Shown here in pieces: positions 6,461 through 14,312 of a stretch of DNA of 18,625 bases. The notes under the pieces are model-generated. The model ran no database searches, was not told the DNA's origin, and saw only the letters and a program-made list of their open reading frames with translations. Each line of letters begins with the position of its first letter. Position 1 is the first letter of the stretch. The translations under genes were made by a program, and so were the position numbers. Source of the stretch: Clostridiales bacterium (GTDB lineage: Bacteria > Bacillota > Clostridia > Clostridiales > Caloramatoraceae); contig JAOAFH010000022.1 of assembly GCA_026416355.1 (NCBI GenBank), forward strand, positions 1-18,625, in the 5' to 3' direction.

Positions 6461-7882
6461 ATGTCAGATTTAAGTTACAATGCCGTCATGGGTAGAAGAA
6501 ATGAAATAATGAAAAAGGCAGTTAAAATTGATTATTCAAAATTCCAAACATCAAAAATTGCTTTCGATTATGACAAAATGATGAGGGAAACAGGGTATTC
6601 TCTTCAAGAAGTTCAAGAAATACAAAGAAGTGTGGGTGTTGGAAACACCCCACTTATTGAACTTAAGAACCTAACAAACTTAGCAAGAAAACTAGCACCA
6701 AAGGGAAAAGGTGCAAGGATATTTATAAAAGATGAGTCCTGTAACCCATCAGGAAGCTTTAAGGATAGAAGAGCAGCAATATCAGTATACCATGCAAAAA
6801 AATTAGGCTATAAGGGAGTCGTAGCCGCAACAAGTGGAAACTATGGTGCAGCTGTTGCATCTCAAGCAGCTATGAGAAATCTTAACTGCATAATAGTTCA
6901 AGAGTGTTATGATTCAAGAAAAGTTGGACAGCCAGAAATTCTTGAAAAGCAAAGAAAATGTGAATGCTATGGTGCAGAAGTTGTTCAATTAACAGTTGGA
7001 CCAGAGCTATTTTATACATTCCTTAGAATATTAGAGGAAACAGGATACTTTAATGCATCACTTTACTCTCCTTATGGTATAGCAGGTGTTGAAACATTAG
7101 GATACGAAGTGGCAATCCAATGTAGAGAACAAATTGGATGTGACCCTGATGTTGTTGTTGTAACACATGCAGGTGGCGGAAATGTTACAGGAACTGCAAG
7201 GGGGCTTATAAAGGCAGGTGCATTAAACACAAAAATTGTTGGAGCAAGCGTTGATTTAACAGGCCTTCATATGGCTTCTGATAAAGATTTTAATAGAAAA
7301 AGCTTTACAACAGGCCACACAGGATTTGGTATACCATTTGCAACTTGGCCAGATAGATCAGATGTTCCAAGAAGTGCTGCAAGACCACTTAGATATCTAG
7401 ATAAATACGTGACAATAAAACAAGGAGAAGTTTTTTATATAACAGAAGCTTTAGCACAACTAGAAGGACTAGAAAGAGGACCAGCAGGAAACACATCATT
7501 AACAGCAGCATTCTACTTGGCACAACAAATGGATGAGGATAAGGTAATTGTAGTTCAAGAAACAGAATATACAGGTGCAGGAAAGCATCACATGGCACAG
7601 CTATCCTTTGCTAAGGAAAATGGAATTGATGTAAGATTTGGCAACCCAGAAGAAGAAAGGGCAGGGGTAAATATAATACTTCCAGAGCATCCTTCTTTAA
7701 TTAGAGCAAGGGAAGTTGAGTTAGGTAAATTAAAGAAATCATATATTAAAAACTGCATTGAAAACTATAAGGCTGAAACAGTTGATATGACTGACGTTGA
7801 ATTTTTAGCTGAGGATACAAAACAAGATAAACAAGAAGTTATAAACATCCTTACAGAACTTGGAGTAAAAATATTTGATTAG
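6461..7882 (+). CDS. ortB: 2-amino-4-oxopentanoate thiolase, subunit beta, PLP-dependent (OrtB)
   Basis: This is the catalytic PLP subunit of the thiolase that ends the pathway by producing acetyl-CoA and D-alanine, so linking ornithine to energy conservation via acetyl phosphate. The 473-residue protein has a threonine-synthase-like (fold type II) core: NPSGSFKDRRAA with the Schiff-base lysine K101, TSGNYGAAVASQAA (substrate-binding loop), and the PLP-phosphate loop GGGNVTG at 238-244. ERGPAGNTSLTAAFYLA and VVQETEYTGAGKHH follow. True thiolases use a cysteine and lack PLP, so this family is an unusual solution to thiolytic cleavage. The ribosome site, within the end of ortA, is weak (GGTGAATAAAG), which suggests translation coupled to ortA. 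oraS starts 10 bases after its stop. Confidence 0.94.
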   Translation: MSDLSYNAVMGRRNEIMKKAVKIDYSKFQTSKIAFDYDKMMRETGYSLQEVQEIQRSVGVGNTPLIELKNLTNLARKLAPKGKGARIFIKDESCNPSGSFKDRRAAISVYHAKKLGYKGVVAATSGNYGAAVASQAAMRNLNCIIVQECYDSRKVGQPEILEKQRKCECYGAEVVQLTVGPELFYTFLRILEETGYFNASLYSPYGIAGVETLGYEVAIQCREQIGCDPDVVVVTHAGGGNVTGTARGLIKAGALNTKIVGASVDLTGLHMASDKDFNRKSFTTGHTGFGIPFATWPDRSDVPRSAARPLRYLDKYVTIKQGEVFYITEALAQLEGLERGPAGNTSLTAAFYLAQQMDEDKVIVVQETEYTGAGKHHMAQLSFAKENGIDVRFGNPEEERAGVNIILPEHPSLIRAREVELGKLKKSYIKNCIENYKAETVDMTDVEFLAEDTKQDKQEVINILTELGVKIFD

Positions 7883-7892
7883 GAGGGTTATC

Positions 7893-8249
7893 ATGGCTAT
7901 TAAAAGAGCAGATGATTTTGAAATAAGAAGAGAGCATTTAAAAAATTTAACTGATGAAGAACTAGAAAAGAGATTTTGGCAACTTGCTGAAGAGATTGTA
8001 AAGCCAATGGTAGAATTAGCTTCAACTCATACATCACCAGCAGTAGAAAGATCAGTACTACTTAGAATGGGATTCTCAAGTATTGAGGCAAAAACAATAG
8101 TTGAAGGTGTTCAAAATCTTGGACTTTTAGGAAAAGGTGCAGGAAATGTTGTTTATAGACTAGCTAAGAAAAAGAATATGCCAATAAGAGAAGCAGGTTT
8201 ATTATTAGTTGAAGGCAAAGCATGGGATGAAGTACCAGCATTATTCTAA
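7893..8249 (+). CDS. oraS: D-ornithine 4,5-aminomutase, small subunit (OraS)
   Basis: This is the S subunit of the adenosylcobalamin- and PLP-dependent D-ornithine 4,5-aminomutase, which supports assembly and activity of OraE in the cytoplasm. The 118-residue, mostly helical and charged protein (AIKRADDFEIRREHLKNLTDEELEKRFWQLAEEIV) contains ASTHTSPAVERSVLLRMGFSS and ends REAGLLLVEGKAWDEVPALF, features of the OraS family. The start is ATG 7893: AGGAGGG (7881-7887) sits 5 bases upstream and overlaps the ortB stop. An upstream in-frame ATG at 7875 lies inside ortB and has no ribosome site. oraE follows after 12 bases with its own AGGAGG. Confidence 0.94.
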   Translation: MAIKRADDFEIRREHLKNLTDEELEKRFWQLAEEIVKPMVELASTHTSPAVERSVLLRMGFSSIEAKTIVEGVQNLGLLGKGAGNVVYRLAKKKNMPIREAGLLLVEGKAWDEVPALF

Positions 8250-8261
8250 GGAGGTAGAACT

Positions 8262-10460
8262 ATGTTAGAAAAAAACGAAAAGCTAAATATAGAAGAGATA
8301 TTAAATGATTTAGAAAACTATAGACCAAAGAGAAGAGGTTGGCATTGGAGAGAAGAACAAGGAAAGCAACAACATGGAGACTTTGAATATCATCAAGCTT
8401 CAAAGCCTCTAGAAAATAGCTGCCCACTACCAGCTGCAAAGAGCTTTGGATATATTGACCCACAACCAGATTGTGTAATTACAACTGAAATAGCTTCAGG
8501 TAGATTTGAAGATGATATTAGAAGAATGAGAATGGCTGCATGGCATGGAGCAGACCATATAATGGTTATAAGAACAGCAGGACAAAGCCATTACGATGGA
8601 CTAATTGAAGGAACTCCAGAAGGAGTAGGTGGTGTTCCTATATCAAGAAAACAAGTAAGAGCAACTAGAAAGGCGCTTGATATTATTGAAGAAGAAGTGG
8701 GAAGACCAATTAATTTCCATTCATATGTATCAGGTGTTGCAGGTCCAGACATTGCAGTTATGTTCGCTGAAGAAGGGGTAAATGGAGCGCATCAAGACCC
8801 ACAATATAATGTTTTATATAGAAATATAAACATGGTAAGATCATTTGTTGATGCTGCAGTTGCAAAGAGAATAATGGCATTTGCAGATATGGTTCAAATA
8901 GATGGTGCACATAATGCCAATGCAACAGCCATGAAGGGTTGGAAGGTAATGCCAGAACTTATGGTACAACATGCATTAAACTGTGCATATTCAAAAATGG
9001 TTGGAATGAAGCCACAAAATATTGCACTTTCTACTGTTCCACCAACTGCACCACCAGCACCATGTATGAGAATAGATTTACCTTATGCAGTTGCACTAAG
9101 ACAATTATTTAAAGACTATAAGATGAGAGCTCAAATGAATACAAAATACATGGAAAGCTGTACAAGAGAAGCTACTGTAACACATGTATTAAACTTATTG
9201 ATTTCAAGATTAACTAGAGCAGATATACAATCAACTATTACTCCAGATGAAGGACGTAACGTTCCATGGCATTACAACAATATTCATGCAATAAATACAG
9301 CTAAACAAGCACTTGTTGGAATGGATGGACTTTTAGAACTAGTTGAACTTAAAAAAGATGGATATCTTCCAGCTAAGGTTAGAGAACTAAAAGAAAGAGC
9401 AGTTCTATTTATGGAAGAAATACTTGAAGTAGGTGGATACTTTAAGGCTGTTGAAATGGGCTTCTTCGTTGATTCAGGTATGTACCCAGAAAGAAATGGT
9501 GATGGCATAGCAAGACAAATAAATGGAGGTATAGGTGTTGGAACAGTTGTAGAAAGAGACAAAGACTATATGGCACCTGTTTGTGAGCACTTTGGATATA
9601 ACAACTTACCAGAAGGAATAGAAAAAGCTTGTGATTTAATAGATGGATGTACTTTCTGTAAGCCTGAAAAAATAGTATTTATTGATGAACTTGACGAAAA
9701 CGACAATGTAAGCAGAAGACTTAAGGAAACAGAAAACCTAAGACATTCATCAGAAATTAAACCAGAAGTTGAATGGTGTGGAGATGGAATTGTATCAACA
9801 ACTATATTCCTTCCAGTTGAAGAGAGAGTAGCAGAGTTTGCAGCTATGGAAATAGGTAAGAAGATGGGACTTGAAGATGTTGTTGTTATCCATAAACAAG
9901 TAATGCAACCTGCTGAAGGAACACTTGTTGAAATTAAGGGAAAAGTTCCATTTACAATAGATACATCAAAACTAGTAATTCCAAAAAAACCAGAAGTATT
10001 ATCTGATGAAGAAATAAGAAAAGATATTGAAAGAAAACCTATGAAGGTTGTTGCAGCAACAGTTGGAGAAGACGAACATTCAGTAGGCTTAAGAGAAGTA
10101 ATTGACATTAAGCATGGTGGAATAGAAAAGTATGGAATAGAATGCCTATATCTTGGAACATCATGCCCTGTTGAAAAATTGGTTGATGCTGCAATTGAAT
10201 ATAATGCTGATGCTATTCTTGCCAGCACAATAATAACTCATAATGATGTTCACATTAAGAACATGAAAAAACTACATGATTTATGTATAGAAAAGGGAGT
10301 TAGAGATAAATTGATGGTTTGTGCTGGTGGAACTCAAGTAACTGACGAAATAGCAAAATCAGCAGGAATGGATGCAGGATTTGGTAGAGGAACAAAGGGT
10401 AATGATGTTGCATCATTCTTAGTTAAGAGAAGAAGGGAAATGGAGAATTATGAAGGTTGA
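8262..10460 (+). CDS. oraE: D-ornithine 4,5-aminomutase, large subunit, B12/PLP-dependent (OraE)
   Basis: This catalytic subunit migrates the C5 amino group of D-ornithine to C4, giving 2,4-diaminopentanoate by a radical mechanism started by adenosylcobalamin. The 732-residue protein has a TIM-barrel main part and a C-terminal Rossmann-type B12 domain at about 596-732. The base-off/His-on motif DxHxxG is present as DEHSVG with cobalt-ligand H606, and K617 in VIDIKHGG lies 11 residues on. This is the spacing of the His618 and PLP-lysine Lys629 pair in the A. sticklandii enzyme, whose lysine links PLP to the mobile B12 domain. NVPWHYNNIHAINTAKQ and SGMYPERNGDGIARQ are in the barrel. The length (one fused E subunit) separates it from lysine 5,6-aminomutase, whose B12 domain is on the shorter KamE. 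It overlaps the next gene by 11 bases. Confidence 0.96.
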   Translation: MLEKNEKLNIEEILNDLENYRPKRRGWHWREEQGKQQHGDFEYHQASKPLENSCPLPAAKSFGYIDPQPDCVITTEIASGRFEDDIRRMRMAAWHGADHIMVIRTAGQSHYDGLIEGTPEGVGGVPISRKQVRATRKALDIIEEEVGRPINFHSYVSGVAGPDIAVMFAEEGVNGAHQDPQYNVLYRNINMVRSFVDAAVAKRIMAFADMVQIDGAHNANATAMKGWKVMPELMVQHALNCAYSKMVGMKPQNIALSTVPPTAPPAPCMRIDLPYAVALRQLFKDYKMRAQMNTKYMESCTREATVTHVLNLLISRLTRADIQSTITPDEGRNVPWHYNNIHAINTAKQALVGMDGLLELVELKKDGYLPAKVRELKERAVLFMEEILEVGGYFKAVEMGFFVDSGMYPERNGDGIARQINGGIGVGTVVERDKDYMAPVCEHFGYNNLPEGIEKACDLIDGCTFCKPEKIVFIDELDENDNVSRRLKETENLRHSSEIKPEVEWCGDGIVSTTIFLPVEERVAEFAAMEIGKKMGLEDVVVIHKQVMQPAEGTLVEIKGKVPFTIDTSKLVIPKKPEVLSDEEIRKDIERKPMKVVAATVGEDEHSVGLREVIDIKHGGIEKYGIECLYLGTSCPVEKLVDAAIEYNADAILASTIITHNDVHIKNMKKLHDLCIEKGVRDKLMVCAGGTQVTDEIAKSAGMDAGFGRGTKGNDVASFLVKRRREMENYEG

Positions 10461-11796
10461 TGTTTTAGTTGCTGAAATAGGCAGCACAACCACAGTTGTA
10501 AATGCTTTTAATTTAAAAGAAGCAAAGTTTTTAGGACAAGGACAAGGTCCAACAACTGTATTAGATGGTGATGTGACAATAGGATTAAATATGGCAATTG
10601 AGGAACTTAAAAAAAATTTAGGGGTTAACACTTTAGAATATGACGATTTTCTAGCCACAAGCAGTGCAGCAGGTGGTCTTAGAATGACAGTGCACGGCCT
10701 AGTTTTTGACATGACAGCAAGGGCAGCTAGAGAGGCTGCCCTTGGGGCTGGTGCAATAATTAAAATGGTAACGGCAGGCAAACTTAGACGTTCTGATTTA
10801 AATAAAATAAAAGAGATCAACCCAAACATTATTTTAGTTGCTGGTGGATTAGATTTTGGAGAAAGAGACACCGCTCTATATAATGCTGAAGAAATAGCAA
10901 AACTAAAATTGAATGTTCCTGTAATTTATGCAGGAAACATAGAAAACCATGAGGATGTAAAGCTCATATTTGAAGAATATGGTCAAAAATTATATATAGT
11001 TGATAACGTTTATCCAAGGGTTGACGAATTAAACGTAGAGCCTACAAGAAAGATTATTCAAGCGGCATTTGAAGAACATATTACAGGTGCGCCAGGCATG
11101 AAAAAGGTAAGACAGATGGTAAATGGACCTATAATTCCAACACCAGGGGCAGTAATGGAAAGCGCTATTTTATTAAGTAATGAGATAGGAGATTTGATGG
11201 TTATAGATGTTGGAGGGGCAACAACTGATGTGCACTCAGTAACAGAGGGAAGTGATGAGATTCAAAGAATAATGATTAGCCCAGAACCTGTAGGCAAAAG
11301 AACTGTTGAAGGCGACCTTGGAGTATATGTGAATTTGCCACATATTGTTGAAAGAATAGGTTTAGATAATGTAAAAAAAGTTTTTGATGATGCAGAAGAA
11401 CTTATACAAAACAGAAAACCAATTCCACAAACAGCTAGAGAAATAGAGTTTGTAGAATATATGACTCAAGAAGCAGTTTTAACTGCAGTAAGACGTCATG
11501 CTGGGGCAATAAGATATTTATATGGTCCAACAGGTAAAAAGACAATTGCAGAAGGCAAGGATTTAACTAATGTTAAATGGATAGTTGGTACAGGAGGAGC
11601 ATTAACAAGGCTACCTAATAGAATTGATATAATGAAAAAGATACCAAAGGATAATACAGGGGGAATGTTTTTATACCCTAAGGATGGAGGAGATGTATTG
11701 GTGGATAATTTTTATATAATGGCTTCATTAGGTGTTTTATCAAAGAAATATCCTGAAGCAGCACTAAGCATATTAAAGCAAAGTTTAGGGATTTAG
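10450..11796 (+). CDS. GlmL/MutL-related ASKHA ATPase of the ornithine operon (putative aminomutase chaperone)
   Basis: This 448-residue protein of the actin-like ATPase superfamily is related to GlmL (MutL), which is encoded between the subunits of B12-dependent glutamate mutase. Nucleotide-binding motifs are visible: phosphate-1 AEIGSTTTVVNAF at residues 8-20, phosphate-2 MVIDVGGATTDVHSV with D253-G255-G256, and a GTGGALTRLP adenosine-type motif at about 380-389. The gene overlaps the end of oraE by 11 bases, so the two are translationally coupled, and it is kept in ornithine clusters of other Clostridia although no pathway step needs it. By analogy with reactivases of B12 diol dehydratase and EutA, it may exchange damaged cobalamin on OraSE or protect PLP/B12 loading; this is inference. 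No metal or redox motif is visible. Confidence 0.88.
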   Translation: MKVDVLVAEIGSTTTVVNAFNLKEAKFLGQGQGPTTVLDGDVTIGLNMAIEELKKNLGVNTLEYDDFLATSSAAGGLRMTVHGLVFDMTARAAREAALGAGAIIKMVTAGKLRRSDLNKIKEINPNIILVAGGLDFGERDTALYNAEEIAKLKLNVPVIYAGNIENHEDVKLIFEEYGQKLYIVDNVYPRVDELNVEPTRKIIQAAFEEHITGAPGMKKVRQMVNGPIIPTPGAVMESAILLSNEIGDLMVIDVGGATTDVHSVTEGSDEIQRIMISPEPVGKRTVEGDLGVYVNLPHIVERIGLDNVKKVFDDAEELIQNRKPIPQTAREIEFVEYMTQEAVLTAVRRHAGAIRYLYGPTGKKTIAEGKDLTNVKWIVGTGGALTRLPNRIDIMKKIPKDNTGGMFLYPKDGGDVLVDNFYIMASLGVLSKKYPEAALSILKQSLGI

Positions 11797-11806
11797 GAGT
11801 GGTTAT

Positions 11807-12865
11807 ATGTACCCACAAATAGTAGTTAACTTAGAGAAGTATAGACACAACATAAAATATCTTGTAGAAAAATGTGCTACTTTCAATATAAAAAATTGGA
11901 TAGTAACTAAAAGCTTCTGTGCCCATCCTGAAATAGTCAATGGAATAGTAGATTGTGGTATTGATGCAGTTGCAGATTCAAGAATACAGAATTTAAAAAA
12001 GATGAGAGATTTAAATATTAAAAAAATACTTTTAAGAGTTCCAATGATAGATGAAGTTGAAGATGTTGTTGAATATGCAGATTACAGCTTAAACTCCGAG
12101 ATTGAAACAATAAAAAAATTAGGTAAATATGCAGTAGAAAAAGGTATAAATCATAAAATAATAATTATGGTTGATATGGGGGATTTAAGGGAAGGAGTTT
12201 GGCCTGATAATGTTGATGAGTTTATACAAGAAGTATTAAAAATAGATGGAATTGAAATTAAAGGATTTGGAACTAATTTAACATGTTATGGTGGAGTTAT
12301 ACCAGATGAAAATAACCTAGGTAGATTAGCAGAAATTTCTATGGATATGGCTAAAAAATTTTCATTAGATATTGAATACATTTCTGGTGGTAACTCAAGT
12401 AGCTACTATTTAGTTGAAAATAATAGAATTCCAAAAGAAATTAATAATTTAAGACTAGGTGAAATAGCACTACTAGGAAGAGAAACGGCATTTGGTAATA
12501 GAGTTGAAGGGTTATACGATGATGTATTTGTTTTAAAAGCTCAGATTGTAGAATTGAAAAATAAACCCTCTGTTCCAATAGGTACTATTGGAATGGATGC
12601 GTTTGGTAATAAGCCACATTATGAAGATAGAGGAATAATAAAAAGAGCAATAGTAGCAATAGGAAGACAGGATATAAACCCAGATGGACTATTTCCACTA
12701 GATAGTGATATTGACATACTAGGTGCAAGTTCTGACCATACAATTTTAGATGTAACAAGGAGTAAGATGGATTATAAGGTTGGAGATATAATTGAGTTTA
12801 AAGTTGATTATGGTAGTTTATTAAAGGCTATGACATCAGAATATGTTGAAAAGAGGGTTATTTAG
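11807..12865 (+). CDS. orr: Ornithine racemase (alanine-racemase-like, PLP)
   Basis: It interconverts L- and D-ornithine, making the D-isomer that OraSE requires; this is the entry step of the pathway although its gene comes last. The 352-residue protein has the N-terminal TIM barrel of alanine racemases (fold type III): PQIVVNLEKYRHNIKYLVEK, then the PLP lysine K35 in WIVTKSFCAHPEI, IIMVDMGDLREGVWP at about 118-132 and a phosphate-binding SGGNSSS in the middle. LRLGEIALLGRET and a C-terminal strand domain with GDIIEFKVDYGSLLKAM follow. The typical KANAYGHG alanine racemase motif is absent, which fits a different substrate. ATG 11807 has TTAGGAGTGG upstream, overlapping the previous stop. It ends the operon before the terminator at 12906. 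Confidence 0.92.
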   Translation: MYPQIVVNLEKYRHNIKYLVEKCATFNIKNWIVTKSFCAHPEIVNGIVDCGIDAVADSRIQNLKKMRDLNIKKILLRVPMIDEVEDVVEYADYSLNSEIETIKKLGKYAVEKGINHKIIIMVDMGDLREGVWPDNVDEFIQEVLKIDGIEIKGFGTNLTCYGGVIPDENNLGRLAEISMDMAKKFSLDIEYISGGNSSSYYLVENNRIPKEINNLRLGEIALLGRETAFGNRVEGLYDDVFVLKAQIVELKNKPSVPIGTIGMDAFGNKPHYEDRGIIKRAIVAIGRQDINPDGLFPLDSDIDILGASSDHTILDVTRSKMDYKVGDIIEFKVDYGSLLKAMTSEYVEKRVI

Positions 12866-12905
12866 AAATTTATAAAGGCTTATGCAAAATAATATTCATA
12901 TATTT

Positions 12906-12963
12906 AAGTGCCATGAACTTTTTAAGAAGTATTCTTAAGTTAGTCCATGGCATTTATTTTTTT
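12906..12963 (+). terminator. Terminator of the ornithine operon
   Basis: A long hairpin: TGCCATG (12909-12915) pairs with CATGGCA (12946-12952), and within it AACTT and AAGAA pair with TTCTT and AAGTT, leaving small bulges (TTT and AGTC) and a GTA loop. The tail is TTTATTTTTTT. It closes the transcript 41 bases after the orr stop. Confidence 0.82.
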
Positions 12964-13049
12964 ATGTATAGAATTTAATTAAATTTGAATACATAAATAT
13001 AGGTATATAAATATTTAGGAATATAATTATTTATTAAATTAAATATATA

Positions 13050-13078
13050 TTGCTAATCAATTAAACAATTAATATATT
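13050..13078 (+). promoter_or_regulatory. Candidate promoter of the radical SAM gene
   Basis: TTGCTA (13050-13055), 17 bases, TATATT (13073-13078); predicted start near 13085, a leader of about 35 bases. The DNA from 12964 to 13100 is almost purely A/T, so chance matches are likely. No small open frame that could encode a peptide substrate is seen here. Confidence 0.35.
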
Positions 13079-13119
13079 TGATTGTATTAATAATATTATA
13101 GGGATTGGAGGGGATTTAT

Positions 13120-14154
13120 TTGACTATAAAAAAAATATATCTTGAACTAACTAATAGATGTAATTTAAATTGCAAAATTTGTTATAGGCAAAGTTGGGAT
13201 GAATTACCGATGGATATGGATGAAAAATATATTAATAAAATAAACAATGAAATTAAAAAGCTAGGTTTAACAGAAGTGGTACTTGGTGGCATAGGAGAAC
13301 CAACATTTTCGAAATCTATTAAGACAGCAATTAATTTATTTTCAAACTATAACCTAACTTTAACTACAAATGGAGTTTCTATGGATAGAGAATTAAAGGA
13401 GCTAATAGCAAGACATGTAAATATATTAGTAGTTTCAATAGATGGCTTAAATGAAACTTATGAAAATATTCGAGGATATGATTTAGATAAAATAATTGAA
13501 AATATAAGTGAAATTATGAAATATAAAAAACAATATAACAATAACTTGTTTTTATTTGTTGAATTTGTGGCATCTAAACAAAATATTGATCAAATTTATG
13601 GTGTAATAGATTTATCTAGTAAATTGGGAGCAAATAAAGTTATAATTTCAAACATAATACCTCAAACTGAAAATTATAAAACATCAATTTTATATGATAA
13701 TCAAAATGAAAAAGAAATGAAGGAGTTATTTAATAAACTTAGAATTTATTCATTTAGGAAAGGAATTGATTTGCTATTGCCAAATTATAAAATAGTAACT
13801 GAAAGGTATTGCCCATTTATAGAGAGCAATTCAATTGTTGTTGGTGTAGATGGGAATGTATATCCTTGTTATAGATTTTCTCATAACATTAATGAATATA
13901 TTTTTGGTAGACATAAAAAAATCTATAAATATTCATTTGGAAGTTTAGATAATTATAGTTTAGAGGAAATATACAATAGTGAAGAATATAGTAAGTTTAG
14001 AAATGTAGTTTACACAAATAGATACCCATCATGCTTTGACTGTAGTTATGAAGAAGGATGTGATATTGCATTAACTAATGAGTTCGATTGTTATACATTA
14101 TCACCTTCATGTTCTGATTGTCTCTGGAGTAGAAATATATCTTTGTGTCCATAA
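13120..14154 (+). CDS. Radical SAM protein with Cys-rich SPASM-like C terminus
   Basis: This 344-residue enzyme should bind a 4Fe-4S cluster and cleave S-adenosylmethionine to start radical chemistry. The cluster motif CxxxCxxC is C14, C18, C21 in ELTNRCNLNCKICYRQ, followed by GGIGEPTFS (the GGE-like SAM motif) and LVVSIDGLNETYENIRG. The C-terminal part carries many cysteines: a Cys before PFIESNSIVVGVDGNVYPCYRF, then PSCFDCSYEEGCDIA, DCYTL and PSCSDCLWSRN ending in CP, which fits auxiliary iron-sulfur clusters as in SPASM maturases. The CxxCLW...CP tail resembles maturases associated with tungsten oxidoreductases, but I recall this only loosely. TTG 13120 is chosen because GGAGGGG lies 6 bases upstream; TTG 13105 lies just before that site. 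It has its own upstream region and no obvious partner or peptide substrate gene beside it. Substrate unknown. Confidence 0.85.
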   Translation: MTIKKIYLELTNRCNLNCKICYRQSWDELPMDMDEKYINKINNEIKKLGLTEVVLGGIGEPTFSKSIKTAINLFSNYNLTLTTNGVSMDRELKELIARHVNILVVSIDGLNETYENIRGYDLDKIIENISEIMKYKKQYNNNLFLFVEFVASKQNIDQIYGVIDLSSKLGANKVIISNIIPQTENYKTSILYDNQNEKEMKELFNKLRIYSFRKGIDLLLPNYKIVTERYCPFIESNSIVVGVDGNVYPCYRFSHNINEYIFGRHKKIYKYSFGSLDNYSLEEIYNSEEYSKFRNVVYTNRYPSCFDCSYEEGCDIALTNEFDCYTLSPSCSDCLWSRNISLCP

Positions 14155-14244
14155 AACTACAATTTTAAAAAATGAAAGAACCTAATTTAAAAGTAAAAAA
14201 ATTATTAAATATGAAAGTATATACATGGTAAAATTTAAATTTAA

Positions 14245-14253
14245 TGATATAAT
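14245..14253 (+). promoter_or_regulatory. Extended -10 promoter of the ctp gene
   Basis: TGA-TATAAT is a perfect extended -10 element (TG 14245-14246, hexamer 14248-14253). The -35 region is poor (TGGTAA at 14226-14231 with a 16-base spacer), which extended -10 promoters tolerate. The predicted start is near 14260. Confidence 0.55.
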
Positions 14254-14312
14254 GTAAGGGTGGACAAAATAAAATATAGTAATAGATAAAAAGATTTGGG
14301 GTGTTAGCTAGA

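Noticed and set aside
9566..10228. A 220-codon open frame on the minus strand inside oraE
   Set aside because: It is a shadow of the well-conserved oraE frame: rich in Ser, Thr and Ile, with no family resemblance and no sensible ribosome site or promoter.
7893..10460. Lysine 5,6-aminomutase (KamDE) instead of ornithine 4,5-aminomutase
   Set aside because: The subunit sizes (118 and 732 residues), B12 domain fused at the C terminus of the large subunit, and neighbours ord, ortAB and orr all fit OraSE.
14172..14231. A 19-residue open frame (MKEPNLKVKKLLNMKVYTW) just after the radical SAM gene, as a possible peptide substrate
   Set aside because: It has no ribosome binding site and no Cys or Gly-rich core, and AT-rich intergenic DNA yields such frames by chance.
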